Of a stretch of DNA of 64,000 nt, positions 1 to 11,187 are shown one piece after another (position 1 is the first letter of the stretch; each line of letters starts with the position of its first letter). The position numbers and the translations under genes are program-made. Source of the DNA: Viola odorata (Eukaryota > Streptophyta > Magnoliopsida > Malpighiales > Violaceae); NCBI GenBank assembly GCA_963691705.1, contig OY829537.1, forward strand, positions 77,397,352 through 77,461,351. The letters run 5' to 3'. Below the pieces are notes generated by a model. That model was not told the DNA's origin and searched no databases. It saw nothing but the letters and a program-made list of their open reading frames with translations.

Positions 1-1580
1 AGAAGGGTCTTTCCGTATTCGAGAATTTTCTCGGTTCAGGCCTCTGTCAAAGTGTGCCGTTGGTGAGTTTTTTCTTTTATCGCCTTATCACCCTGACTTT
101 CTTGTTATATTTAAAACATTTTATCGGCAGGTAACGCTGAGGGACGCTCCTTTGGAGAAAATGACGCACTTTGAACGTAGTGCCGCTTCAGACGTTACCT
201 CCTTCTCCTCCCCGGAAGGCTTCAGTCGGCCGCCTATTCCGCCGTGAGGAAGGAGAAACAAGACTGTCGTGACACGCAGCACCTCCACCCGATCTTCTCG
301 TTTTTTGGAGAATTGGCTGCCGCCTCGCGGTAAGGGAGCGGACCCGAATAACCCTGTGGTTGAAGAGGTCGACAGCGATAGCGGAAGCATGGATGCCGGT
401 CCTGAGCTGCGTCATGCTACTCTTGCCTAGCGGAGGAGGCTTAGGTCAAGAAAAAATGGTCCTGCGGCGGAGTCAGCCGAGGATGATAGCGACGAGATCG
501 CTGCCGAAACCGAGCGTCTCGTGAAGAGAGTTCGTAAAGAGAAGTTTGACCTACCGATTCCTTCCGCGGAGGAAGTCAATGGAGTTCCTACCGAGGAGGT
601 TAACGCTCCGACCGTTACGGGTCCTTTGCCAACGACGGAAGTTACCGAGGTGTCCTCTGTCATTCCTCCCAAAGTTCATGAGGCTTCAGCAGCGATGGGG
701 CCATCTCTGGCGTCTGGCGGTCCTATTTCTCCAATTCGCTCCTTTATTCCGAATGTGAGTTTACCAGTTCCAAATCCGATTGCTCCTCCTACCCATCCCC
801 CGCAGAAGCCTGAGTTTTTGTATCTTTCTTCGATTTCGGGCGTTGGTAATTCCGTGAAAAATTGTTGTCCCCCTTATATCGCCAATCTGTCCCCTCAAGG
901 CTTTCAAGGCCCTGCCACATATCAGTTGAACTTGTCTTCCCTTGGCACCGACGGTCTTCGTGCTTTAGGGATATCGGATCCATCCTCAAGAGAAGAGCCA
1001 GTGGGCCTGATAGTGGAACAAATGTTCGCTTCTTCAAAAGACAAGGAAGAGTTCTTGCGGCATTCTCCTGACGTACGGCATTCGCGTCTTCTGACCGACA
1101 TGTTGGCCTGCTTTCGTGAGCTGAATTACTTTTTCGATGATCAGCGGGATAAGGTTCCCCCTTCTTTTGATTTAATAGGGGAACTGGATACCGCCTTGAT
1201 GAAGGTGACGGAGCTATCGCAGCTTCAAGAGCGAACCCGGGTGGAATTGGACGACTGTCGTGCTGAGCTTGCTCGAGAAAAATCAAAGGGGAAGGCTAAG
1301 ATAAACCTTCTAGAGGCGGAATTGGTGGTGGCTGATAGGAAGAATGTCTTCCTTCGTGAAGAGATAGCGTCTCGCGATGCAGATTTGGCCAAAGTACCCT
1401 CGAAGATAGACAAGACCATGGATATCTGCCTCTCCGAGTTTATGAATCTCTATCGCCAGGGAACCATTAACCCGTCAGTGTTGGCCGATAACGCTTCCAA
1501 GAGATTGAAAGATTTGAGGGAAAGTGAGGGAAATCTTTCTTCTTCTGTGGGAGGACGAAGGGATGATGACCGCGATGCTT
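1..1580 (+). pseudogene. antisense gene aORF1 of copy A, broken (Transposase_28-type aORF)
   Basis: The end of exon 1 is 1-62. The intron 63-130 has GT..AG ends and a pyrimidine-rich tail. Exon 2 starts at 131. Compared with the open copy in B (50714-52950), three defects are visible: a one-base deletion near 157, CGA to TGA at 245-247, and CAG to TAG at 428-430. The true stop and the downstream spacer are deleted at about 1580. From there an open frame runs by chance to 1708. The middle part is Pro/Ser/Thr-rich and the end (about 1190-1430) is predicted coiled coil. No function is known for the family; the transposase name is historical. Confidence 0.8.
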
Positions 1581-1764
1581 TTTTTCAGACAAAAGAAAAC
1601 AATATTTATTCTTTTCGTTTTCTTTTACCATCCTTTTTTCCCATATTTTCTTTCAGCCGTCTCATTTTCTCCCCACTATCCAGGGCTCTTCGAAGTGCTT
1701 TTCTCTGAAGGTATTTTCTTTCTCCTCCATCGTCTTCTTCGTCTTTTAGCTTTTTAATTCTGCC

Positions 1765-4113
1765 ATGGCTAAGACTCGCCGTTCTGAGTCGAAATCTGCC
1801 GATGAAAAAATGATGGATATTACGGCTAGTGTTATCACCTCTGAGGCCGCTCTTCGTGAGCATTTGGCCGCCCATAATGCTATCATCCCTGATGATTATA
1901 AGGCCAGTGTTGCCCCCGAGTCTCTACGTTTGAACAGCGTTTTGGCGGGCACTCGTAGGGTCATGTATGTGCAGATGTTCCGTTATGGTTTTCGCCTTCC
2001 CATTGACCCTTTTGTCCAGGAATTGCTTGTTGCCGGCGATCTGTCTCCGGCCCAATTGTCCCCAAATGCATATTGTTGTGTTTATGCTTTTTTGGAGCTT
2101 TGTAAATACAAAAAGATTACTTCCCCTTCCCTTCTGCTGCATAAATCTGTTTTTAAGCTGATGAAATATCGGGGAGTGATAACGATATCGCCCCGCTTCG
2201 ACGATGACTCTCTTAAGTCCTTTACTTGGAAACTCCTCCATATCGAGTCTTCCATTGATGGCTGGAAAAAGGAGTTTTTTGTGGTAGATATTCCTGAAGA
2301 TCTTTGTTCCTGGTGGCGATCTGGGTTTAACCAAAACGTGGATGACACCGCTTGGAGCCAGCCAGAGACCCTTCCGCAGCGTGAACAAGGCTGGTTAAAC
2401 AAATTACTCGAACTGGAAATCAGCGTTCACATTCGCCAAGTGGCTTATCGAATGGACATTCGTGGTTGTGTTAAATGTGAGTGCTGCGTTACTCCTTTCT
2501 TTGCTGTTATTGTTACTAACGCTGACGTTATTTTGTGCTTTCGCAGCGACGAATCCCAACTATAAACCCGAGAGCGTAAGGAGACGTTTGAGGAGGGCTC
2601 AAGAGAGAGAGGAAAAAGAGAGAGACGCTTCCACGGAAGCAACTGATAATCCCACCAAACTTCCGGCCGCTTCCGCGAGCGTTGTCCAAGTGTCCTCTTC
2701 GGCCGACATTCCTTCGGGCGTTCCCCTCGTGACCGTCGCTGCTCCTCCTGCTCAGACTTCTTCTTCTTCCCAGGCCTCTAAGGCCATTGCCAAAGGAAAA
2801 AAGAAGAGAAAAACAAGAAGCGTTGCCGCTCTCACACCTTCTCCGGACGCGGTAGGCTCTTCAGAAGCGCCTCCTTCCAACACTGCTGCGGTAAGGGTAC
2901 TTTCTAGCCGTCATAGGCTACATTTCCATTTCTGTTGTTGTTTAATTTCTTTCTTCTTTTCTTTCTGTATTTTGAATTATATTCTTGGCAGGACACTATT
3001 GCTGTTGCTACCTTCGCTCCTCCGTCAGACAACATGGAGTTGAGTTATGCGCTGACCGGTTCCAGGAAGAGACAGCGCTTGGGAGACGAGGGCGGAAACC
3101 CCTCTTCCTTTACTACCGGGGCAGAGAATAGGTTTGTGGATGGGTTTGACTCGACGGCTGCTCCTCAGGGAGAGAATCCTTCAGGATTTTTGGGGAATCT
3201 GGGCACTAGCGATACCTTGGAGGCTTCTCCCCATTCTTTCGGTGGTTCCGCTCATGTGTATCCGTCCAATATGGGATACCAGGATGTCTCACAGGATTTC
3301 TCCGGCTATCAGCCTCATGGCGTTTATATCGCTTTAGGAGGTTCATCATCACAGGTCCGCGCTCCCTTTTCCTTGGGTTTTCTTCCTTCGCGTATCCCCC
3401 TCCGGGACCGTTTTGGTGAAGGAGGAGCCACTTTTAACTGTGTAGTAGATCTCGGTCCGCTGAGTGGGCCCGCTGCGGTGACCCATCAAATTGGATTATT
3501 CGATCTCCGGAATACTGCTTTGACCGCGTTAGGGGGTGACGGCTCCGATGAGGTTATGGCTTTTCTAGCTTCTCAAGTATTGGCGTTTGCGCCAGAACGG
3601 GCAGCTTTTCTTTCGAGGTCTGTGCTGGACAGGGAAAACTCCGTACGCTCTTCTCTTTTTACCAACATGATGTCTTTCCATTACTGGGCGGAGGAAGTGC
3701 GAAGTCAAGCCGCTTCCCTCTCCTCCGCTTTGAAGGAATTGGAGCGGGAGCGGGATGAGAAGAAAAAGTGGCTGGAGGAGCACACAAATTTATTGTTGGC
3801 TCATCGGGAGCAAGAAAAAGAGCAATGTGCCGCCTTAGCAGCGGAAAAGGCCAAAGTCATCGCTTTGGAGAATGAGAAATTATCCTGGGAGAATGAGAGA
3901 TCGTCTCTGATCAAGGAGAAAACTGCCCTAGAGGAAGAGTCAGCCGATAAGAGCATGTGGCATGTCGAACAGACCGCCATCACTTTAGTTGATTGTTTTG
4001 AGGAAGTCCACGGGGTCGACGCGTACAAACCCGATGAGGTCTCTGCCGCCTTTAAACGAAGATCAGGGCACATTAACGAGGAAGGCTTTCGCCAGGCTAA
4101 AGCGGCAGGTTAG
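1765..4113 (+). CDS. antisense gene aORF2 of copy A, three exons, open (Transposase_28-type protein, about 725 aa)
   Basis: Predicted exons are 1765-2476, 2547-2890 and 2992-4113. Introns 2477-2546 and 2891-2991 have GT..AG ends. The joined length is 2178 nt (726 codons) and the frame is kept across both junctions (phases 1 and 0). Residues about 1-235 match the plant 'putative gypsy type transposon' (Transposase_28) domain, with a YGFRLPIDPFVQELL-like core and a CCVYAFLELCKYK segment. Exon 2 is basic and Ser/Ala/Pro-rich and includes KGKKKRKTR, a possible nuclear localisation signal. Exon 3 ends in a coiled coil (about 3740-3950). A TGG to TAG change removes about nine residues compared with B. 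The promoter seen in B (TATA at 53394) falls in the segment A has lost. Function unknown. ATG 1765 was chosen because it matches B and opens the domain. Confidence 0.72.
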
Positions 4114-4639
4114 AAAAGGAGGAACCCCGAAGGTTGATGCGCTTTGAGGCTTTATCGCTTTTCCCTTAGTGACCAATCGTCATTAAGTTTTTGCTATTAT
4201 TTTGACCATCACCGTTTGTAGCCCCCCTTAAATATTTTGATATGTTCGGACAACTTTATCGCTGACTTTCTTTTCGTCTAGTCGTCTGTTTGCGAACTCC
4301 TTTGGCGTTATCTTCACCATATTTAATCCATGCGCTTTCTTTCCCGAACAGACCCTTAGCGTTCCTGTCAAAATTACGGAACTCGGCCTTGGGCTAGCTT
4401 TCCCAGTGAGTCTGATGGTATCTCTTCTCATGAGATCCTCGCTCTTTTCGCTGCCTGAAAAGTATTCTGCGCATTCTTAATTGTAAATTATCAGTAACAA
4501 AAACATGTTACGAGAGACAGTAATTACCCGTAGGAGCCTTTCCGCTACCATCATAGGGCGTTACTCTGGAACCCATGGAGAATCGCTTTCGCTATCAGCT
4601 CTATACTTCACCAGGGATTACACATCTGGTTACTAGCTG
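4114..4639. other. spacer between aORF2 and the minisatellite (3' UTR of aORF2)
   Basis: No open frame here is conserved with a codon pattern. The segment matches 55941-56442 of copy B almost base for base. It is probably the 3' untranslated part of aORF2 and part of the pol 3' UTR on the other strand. I saw no convincing AATAAA. Confidence 0.4.
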
Positions 4640-5125
4640 GGATTTCACAATTCTCCACGTTTCCCTGTTTTCACGATCGGCTCTTAAGTGCCTCATCTTA
4701 GTGAGCTGTCGGATCGGGACGGCTATCACAAGGCTAGGGAATTTTCACTTTTGGGCGTTGCCCTCGCGTCTAGAACCGCGTCCTTCCTTAATGGCCTGGC
4801 TGCAGCAGCCCAGCCGTTAAGATAGGAGTCTTATTTCTAGACGGAGTTTCTATTTTTTTGGGGCGTGTCTCTTCTTGATAGGCCGTCTCCACGAGAACGG
4901 TCCGTACAAGGAAAAGATTTTTCACTCCCAAAGATACCGGGTGGTGCCCTCACTTAATGAGCCGTCTGATCAAGATCGGTCATCACAAGGGTAGGACTTT
5001 TCACCCCCGGGGGTATCTAGGATCTTTCAATCCGACGCTATTCAAGGTATGTTGGGTAGTGCCCTCACTTAGTGGGCCATCTGATCAAGACCGTCCATCA
5101 CAAGGATAGGACTTTTCACTTCCCC
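4640..5125. repeat. degenerate tandem minisatellite between convergent pol and aORF2, copy A
   Basis: About four units of roughly 65-110 bp. The core reads like tgccctcactta-gtgggcc, tgatcaaga, catcacaagg, taggacttttcac. The clearest units are at 4861-4929, 4941-5008 and 5055-5125. The same array is in B (56443-56940) and, inverted with the element, in C (31276-31755, about six units). Tandem subrepeats in the 3' UTR are known for Tat/Ogre elements. Here the array also sits between the 3' ends of two gene sets on opposite strands. Confidence 0.75.
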
Positions 5126-5235
5126 AAGATACCCCCTTTTTATCTGCACAAGAGCAACCACAACAACCCACGAAAGCTCTCTCATCGAGCGTTAGTCATG
5201 GTTAGGGTCGGCATAAATCAAAGGTGCAGATAAAA

Positions 5236-8200
5236 TTAAATTCTAGCATAATATAGCTTCAAGCGAGCGATATTCCAAGAGTTGGATAGGGGTGTACCAT
5301 CGAGTGTCTCCAGACGATAGGCTCCTTTCCCGACAACGTGGGTGACACGATATGGTCCTTCCCAGTTCGGACTGAGTTTCCCCATTCGTTGTCCTGCCGC
5401 TCGCTTGTCTCTGAGCACCAGGTCACCAGCTTTCAGCAATCGCTCTTTAATGCGCCTGTTATGATATCGGGCCATTTTCATTTATAATGTTGTGTTTTCA
5501 GAAGGATTTCTTCTCGGACTTCTGGTAACGCATCCAGGTTAGCTCGTAACCTTTCCTCATTTAGTTCCTCACGAAAGTGGGCCACCCGTAGGCTCATGGT
5601 TCCAATTTCTACTGGTGTGACGGCTTCGGTCTCGAAGGCCAACGCGAAGGGCGTCTCCCCGGTACTAGTCTTAACGGTCATGCGGTATGCCCACATCACG
5701 TATGGTAGCTCATCGGCCCATTTCTTTTTAGACCCTTCTAGATTTTTCTTAATGCCGCTGAGGATGCTCCGATTGGTCACTTCCGCTTGCCCATTAGTTT
5801 GCGGGTGAGCTACGGAGGAAAAATGTTGCTCGATTCCAAATTCTGAGAATTGGTCTTGAAAGAATTGGCTGGTGAACTGCGTCCCATTGTCGCTGACGAG
5901 GACACGGGGTACGCCAAATCTCATGATAACTTGATGTTTAAAGAAACGCCAAGTTTTTTCTGCCGTGATTGTGGCGACCGCTTCAGCCTCTGCCCACTTA
6001 GTGAAATAGTCTACCGTCACTATCACAAATTTCAGTTGGGACCTTGCCTTTGGGAATGGACCTAGGATATCGATCCCCCATTTGGCGAAAGGACAAGGGG
6101 CGATAATTTCAGATATTTCGGTGGCAGGTCGCCGAGGAATTTTAGCAAACTCCTGGCACTTAGGGCAAGCTTGCACATAATTGTGGCAATCTCTTCGAAT
6201 GGTGGGCCAATAGAATCCGGACCGGAAGACTTGTGCCGCCAGGGTATCGCCTGACACGTGCATACCTCACACTCCTTCATGGATTTCGCGCAAGGTGTGA
6301 AGACCTTCTTGCCCAGTTATACATTTGGCGGCAGGGTGAGAGAAACATCTTCGAACCAAATCCCCGTCATAGTACGTACAGCGGGCTGCCTGTTTCAGTA
6401 CCTTCTTCTTTTTAATGGTATCCTCAGGCAGTTCCTCGTGTTTCAAGTATTTGATTACGGGAATTCGCCAGTCGCTATCACGTTCCTCCACACATAAAGA
6501 CGCTTGCTCCTCCATGAAGGATGGTACCGATAGCTCACGATAATATATGTCCTTGGGTATGAACGCTTCCGGGTTTGCGGCCAATTTCGCTAGGTTGTCT
6601 GCTTCAGCGTTTTCCTCCCGGGGAATATGCTTAAAGCTGACTTGCATACCCTCTTTCTTTATTTCCAATAGTTCTCGCTTCACTTTGGCGAGATATTGAA
6701 TCATGATGGGTTCTCTGGCCTGAGAGTGCCCCAAGACCTGGTCCATTATTAACTTGGAATCACCACATATTTTTAGACGCAGGTCTCCTGTTCTTCCAGT
6801 ATCATGCCTTCCTTTAGAAGAAAGCTCCTTTCCAATTCTGAGCCCGGCTAGCAACGCCTCATACTCTGCCGCGTTATTAGATAACGGCTGTAGGATTCGG
6901 ATGGTGTATCGTATTTGCATATCATGCGGCCCATTTATAAAGATTCCAACTCCAGCCAGCTCTTGGTTTTTAGCCCCATCTACATGGACGATCCAGAGAT
7001 CCGTATAGGTTTCCGGGAATGGGAGATCCATATCGCCCCATTCCGCTTCAGGTACGCCTTCTAAAGGATCCTCTGTAAAGGTGCATTCTGCTATGAAATC
7101 AGCCAGGATCTGAGCCTTTACAGACGGTCTAGACTGATACCTCAATCCATACTGTTCTAATTCGAGTACCCAGATCAACATCCTTCCGGAAAATTCAGGC
7201 TTTCTAAAGATCCTTTTTAAAGGCTGGTCTGTGAGTACGATGACGGAATAAGACTGAAAGTATCAGTTCATTTTGCGGGTGGCTTGTATAAGAGCGAACG
7301 CTATCTTTTCGATTCGGGCGTACCGCAATTCCGCATCTTTAAGAACGTGGCTCACAAAATAGACTGGGCGATGAGAGTGGTTGTCAACGCGAACAAGGAT
7401 GGCACTGACCACTTCGTCTGCAGCGCCAAGATACAAATATAAGGTATCGCCTGCCTCGAGCCTTGTCAATAATAAATCAGACGACACATAATCTTTCAGG
7501 CCGATAAATGCTTCCTCGCAGTCAGGGGTCCACCCGAACGAAGCTTTTTTCCGTATAATTTTGAAAAAAGGGAGACACTTCTCTCCTTGCTTAGAAATGA
7601 ATCGTCCAAGGGCGATGACTCGCCCTGTGAGTCTTTGTACTTATTTGACGGTCCTGGGCGATATCATGTCTTGTATCGCTTTGATCTTCAAAGGGTTAGG
7701 CAGAATACCCTTTTGGCTAACGACGTAGCCCAAGAATTTTCCCGTTTGGAATGCGAACATGCATTTTCGGGGATTCAGCTTCATGCGATACCTTTTCATT
7801 ACATCAAAGACTTCCTTTAAGTCTCGTAGGTGATCTTGAAAACTCGTACTTTTTACCAATATATCATCGACATACGCCTCTACGTTCCTCCCAATTTGTT
7901 CTTCAAATATTTTGTTGGCCATTCGTTAGAACGTTGCCCCGGCATTTTTCAATCCGAACGGCATCGCCGTGTAACAGTATGTGGCCTTTGGAGTGAGAAA
8001 CGCAGTCTTTTCTTCATCTTCCCGGGCCATGGGAATTTGATGGTATCCGGAGTTGGCATCCAGTGAGCTTAAATAAGCGTATCCAGCAGTCTGATCAACC
8101 AACTGATCTATTCGAGGAAGCGGGTAACAATCTTTAGGGCAGGCATCATTTAAATCAGTAAAGTCGATGCACATGCGCCAATCCCCATTGGGCTTAGGAA

Positions 8201-11006
8201 CAAGAACGGGGTTCGCTAGCCAGGTGGGATATTGAACTTCACGAATGAATCCTGCATCGAGGAGCTTCGCTACCTCTTTATCCACGGCCAACGCCTTTTC
8301 ATTAGAGAACGCGCGCCGCTTTTGCTGTACTGGCCTGGCCTCTGGGTCCACATTGAGTCGATGTTCGACTATTTCACGCGATATTCCTGGCATATCCGCG
8401 GGTTTCCACGTGAAGTCTCCTTGGCATTTGTTCAGTAGCCGGGCCAGTTGGAGGTTTTCCGCTGGGCTAAGTTTTTCACTAATCAGGAAACTTGCCTCCT
8501 CTATTCCGATCGCTGGAACGGGCACCATCTTGTCCAGAGGTTGGGCACGCTTCTCATCGCTTTGTTCATAGGGGTCTGCCGCTATACACACGTACCTATC
8601 GCAGCTTCTTTGGGTCATGAGCGAATAGCATTCAGCTGCTAGTTTTTTATCACCCTTTATGGTTACCACCCCATCCCAGGAGGGGTACTTCATCTTCAGA
8701 TGCTTCTGAGATATCACTGCGCGAAAGCGGTTAAGGAAAGGTCGTCCGAGTACGACATTGTAGGGCAAATTCAGATCCACGACAAGGAATAACAAGTTCT
8801 CTGATCGCTTGTAGGTGTCTTCTCAGAAATATATAGGCAGGGTAATCACCCCCGTAACAGGGATTGGATTTCCATCAACGCCGACTATAGGCCGTTTACT
8901 AGGTGTTAGCTCATTAGTAGGGCGTTTCATGAGGTTGTAGGCTTCCAGCGAAAAGAGATTCACCGCACTCTCATTATCAATGAGAGTTCTTCTGATTCCA
9001 TGGCTAGCGATGACGGGCGTAACTACCAAAGCATCATTGTGTGGGTAGACAACGCCTTTCTCATCTTCTTCAGAAAAGGACAATACCATTCGATCTAAAA
9101 TGCCTATCGCATCTCCTTTTTTCATCGTGCCATCTCGTGCGCGTTTGTCTCCTTTCGGGAACGTCAGCTGCTCTGACTCGTTCATATAGGGAGTTCCTCC
9201 CGCAATGATATTAATCATGGGGATATACTCGTCATCAACCGTAAGAGCTTCCCTATCTTTCCCTCCGGGAATATTATCCTTTTGCGGGTCGTGAGGAGGA
9301 ACGGGTCGTTCATCCGTCGTCCTTTTCCTGAGATTATTGCGGGCATCTTCTCTTATCTGGGTGGTGAATTCTCCCAAATATCCTTCTTCAACCAATCGTT
9401 CTATCGCCGCTTTTAAGTCTCTACACGTCTCCGTGGAATGGCCTCTGGCTTTGTGAAATTTACAATAAGCATTTTCTCTTCTCCCTAAAAACAGTCCTGG
9501 TTTTGCAGGCACGGGGTAGCGGATGGGAAGGTTTCGCTGTTCCGCTATCGCTAAAATTTCGGCCCTTGGCACATTGAGGGAAGGAAAATCTGGGTAGTAC
9601 GTTCGATTTTTATAAGAATCCCCGCGCTGCCGAGTAGGGGAGCCACTGGTTTTTCCCTTCAGAAAATTGCCCCTTTGTCTGTCAGAGGTCTTGGGGATAT
9701 GATCCTTTCGCCTAGCGTAATCATCGATAAAATGATCGAGTAGAGGCTTCGCAGGAGCAGCAGTGATTTGAGATGCCCCCTGTGGCACACTGTACGTTCG
9801 ATCTCTGTTTTCTTCTTCTTCCATTTTCGCGTAATTGTGGGCTTTAAGTCTCAACGCGTCTAAAGTCAATGGGGGGTCCACCATAAGTGCGTCTTTCAGC
9901 TTCCCATAATGACAATTTCTTTTCAGAACTTCTATAGCAAAATCGATAGTAACGCCCAGCGTTAAGGACATTTCCAGATCGAAGCGGCTGAGAAAATCCT
10001 TCAAGGATTCTTGAGGCATTCGCTGTATGTCAAATAACGCAGCGGCAGATTTTCTGATTGGAATTGCGGTGCTAAATCTGCTCCGAAATTTAGATTCTAA
10101 CTGTGAGAAATTACTAATGGATCCACTAGGGAGACCTTCAAACCAGAGACGCGCAACACCCGATAGCGTCATAACAAATATTTGGCATAGCGCCGCATCG
10201 CTGTGGGTCTGAAACTGAACAAAATCTTTCACTTTATTGATATGTGAGATGGGATCTTTCGTACCATCATAAGTGCCAGTGGGAAGCTTTACACGTCGAC
10301 TGACTCGGTGACGCCTTATGCGACGGCTAAATGGGTGGCCCGATGTATCATCAAGAATTTCACTCGCTTGACGCGGGGGAGACATGTCAGCTTGACGCCC
10401 TCTATCTCGCGGTTCTGGAGTAAGATGTCGCCTAGGAGATCGACTGCGACTCCTGCGCGAATGACTTCGATACATCCGGCTACTGGACCTGTCACTGTAT
10501 TCAGGAGACAAACTTCTGTGGACTCCTTCCCTCCGTCCGTCCCACCGGTTCCTAACCCCCTCAAGTTGCCTGTCTCCTTGCAGGAGGCGACCTTGCGGCC
10601 TTTGCGGTACATAAGCCTCTACTCTTCCTTGAGCAAGCTGCCCAGCACTACTCAGAGGATTTCCATCAGGTAAAGGCATCTGGAGGTTTTCTGAAAACAA
10701 CGGTGACACAGGTCGATCAGTGACAATAGATGGAGTAAACATGATGCGAGGAGGGTGACCAGATCCAGAAGCACCGGGAGTGCCTCTTGCGGCCATTTCA
10801 GTCAAATATTCCAGCCGAGAATGAAGGGTCGCTATTTCCATTGCAAAAGGATGTTCACGGTTGAGTGTATATTCTCTCGAAAGAGGAGTGGAGAAGTCGG
10901 ATCCTACCATCTGGGATGACAAAATGTCTGTTTGCGAGGAGACCACTCCTCCAGCAATTCCAGCCGAATGGTCCAGAGGTCCTGAAATAATTGGTTGTGT
11001 CGTCAT
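5236..11006 (-). pseudogene. gag-pol polyprotein of Tat copy A, interrupted by several stops
   Basis: Order on the minus strand: gag with an Arg/Ser-rich stretch, CxxHx4Hx4C knuckle, aspartic protease, RT, RNase H, second archaeal-type RNase H, integrase (HHCC, DDE) and a C-terminal GPY/F-like domain ending near 5236. Stops relative to B lie near 8820 (CGA to TGA), 7923 (CAA to TAA), 7638 (GAA to TAA), 7260 (CGA to TGA), 6265 (TGT to TGA) and 5482 (TGA plus a one-base loss). The protease active site reads DNES where B and C have DNGS. Start taken at the MTTQ methionine (11006). In A the frame is also open upstream to 11153, but B and C have stops there. It cannot make an intact polyprotein. 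Confidence 0.92.
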
Positions 11007-11166
11007 AGAGAGATCAGCAGTAGCAAAGGGAAAAAGGCGCCTGCAGATTTGGAAAGGGATATTAGAGGATGATGATCGGATCGACTCTGATCCTGTGATC
11101 ATGACCGTTCCAATCTTCTGACTAAACGGAGCTAGGCTATTAAGGACGCTCACTTAACATACCAAA

Positions 11167-11185
11167 GCTCTCAATGAAAGCACCA
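11167..11185 (-). other. candidate primer binding site of Tat copy A
   Basis: Two bases inside the 5' LTR, the sense strand reads TGGTGCTTTCATTGAGAGC. B has a variant at the same place that forms a perfect 6-bp stem, and C has a degenerate form. It starts with TGG as a PBS should. I do not recognise the matching tRNA, so the call rests on position and conservation. Confidence 0.5.
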
Positions 11186-11187
11186 TT

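Noticed and set aside
789..1286. 165-aa minus-strand open frame (also 52145-52642)
   Set aside because: Shadow of aORF1 exon 2, whose plus-strand reading frame is conserved with a coiled coil.
1924..2388. 154-aa minus-strand open frame (also 53728-54192)
   Set aside because: It is the complement of the conserved aORF2 exon 1; the plus strand has the domain, intron sites and homology in copy C.
5236..11006. Endogenous pararetrovirus (caulimovirid)
   Set aside because: Integrase, LTRs and target duplications are present, and there is no movement protein.
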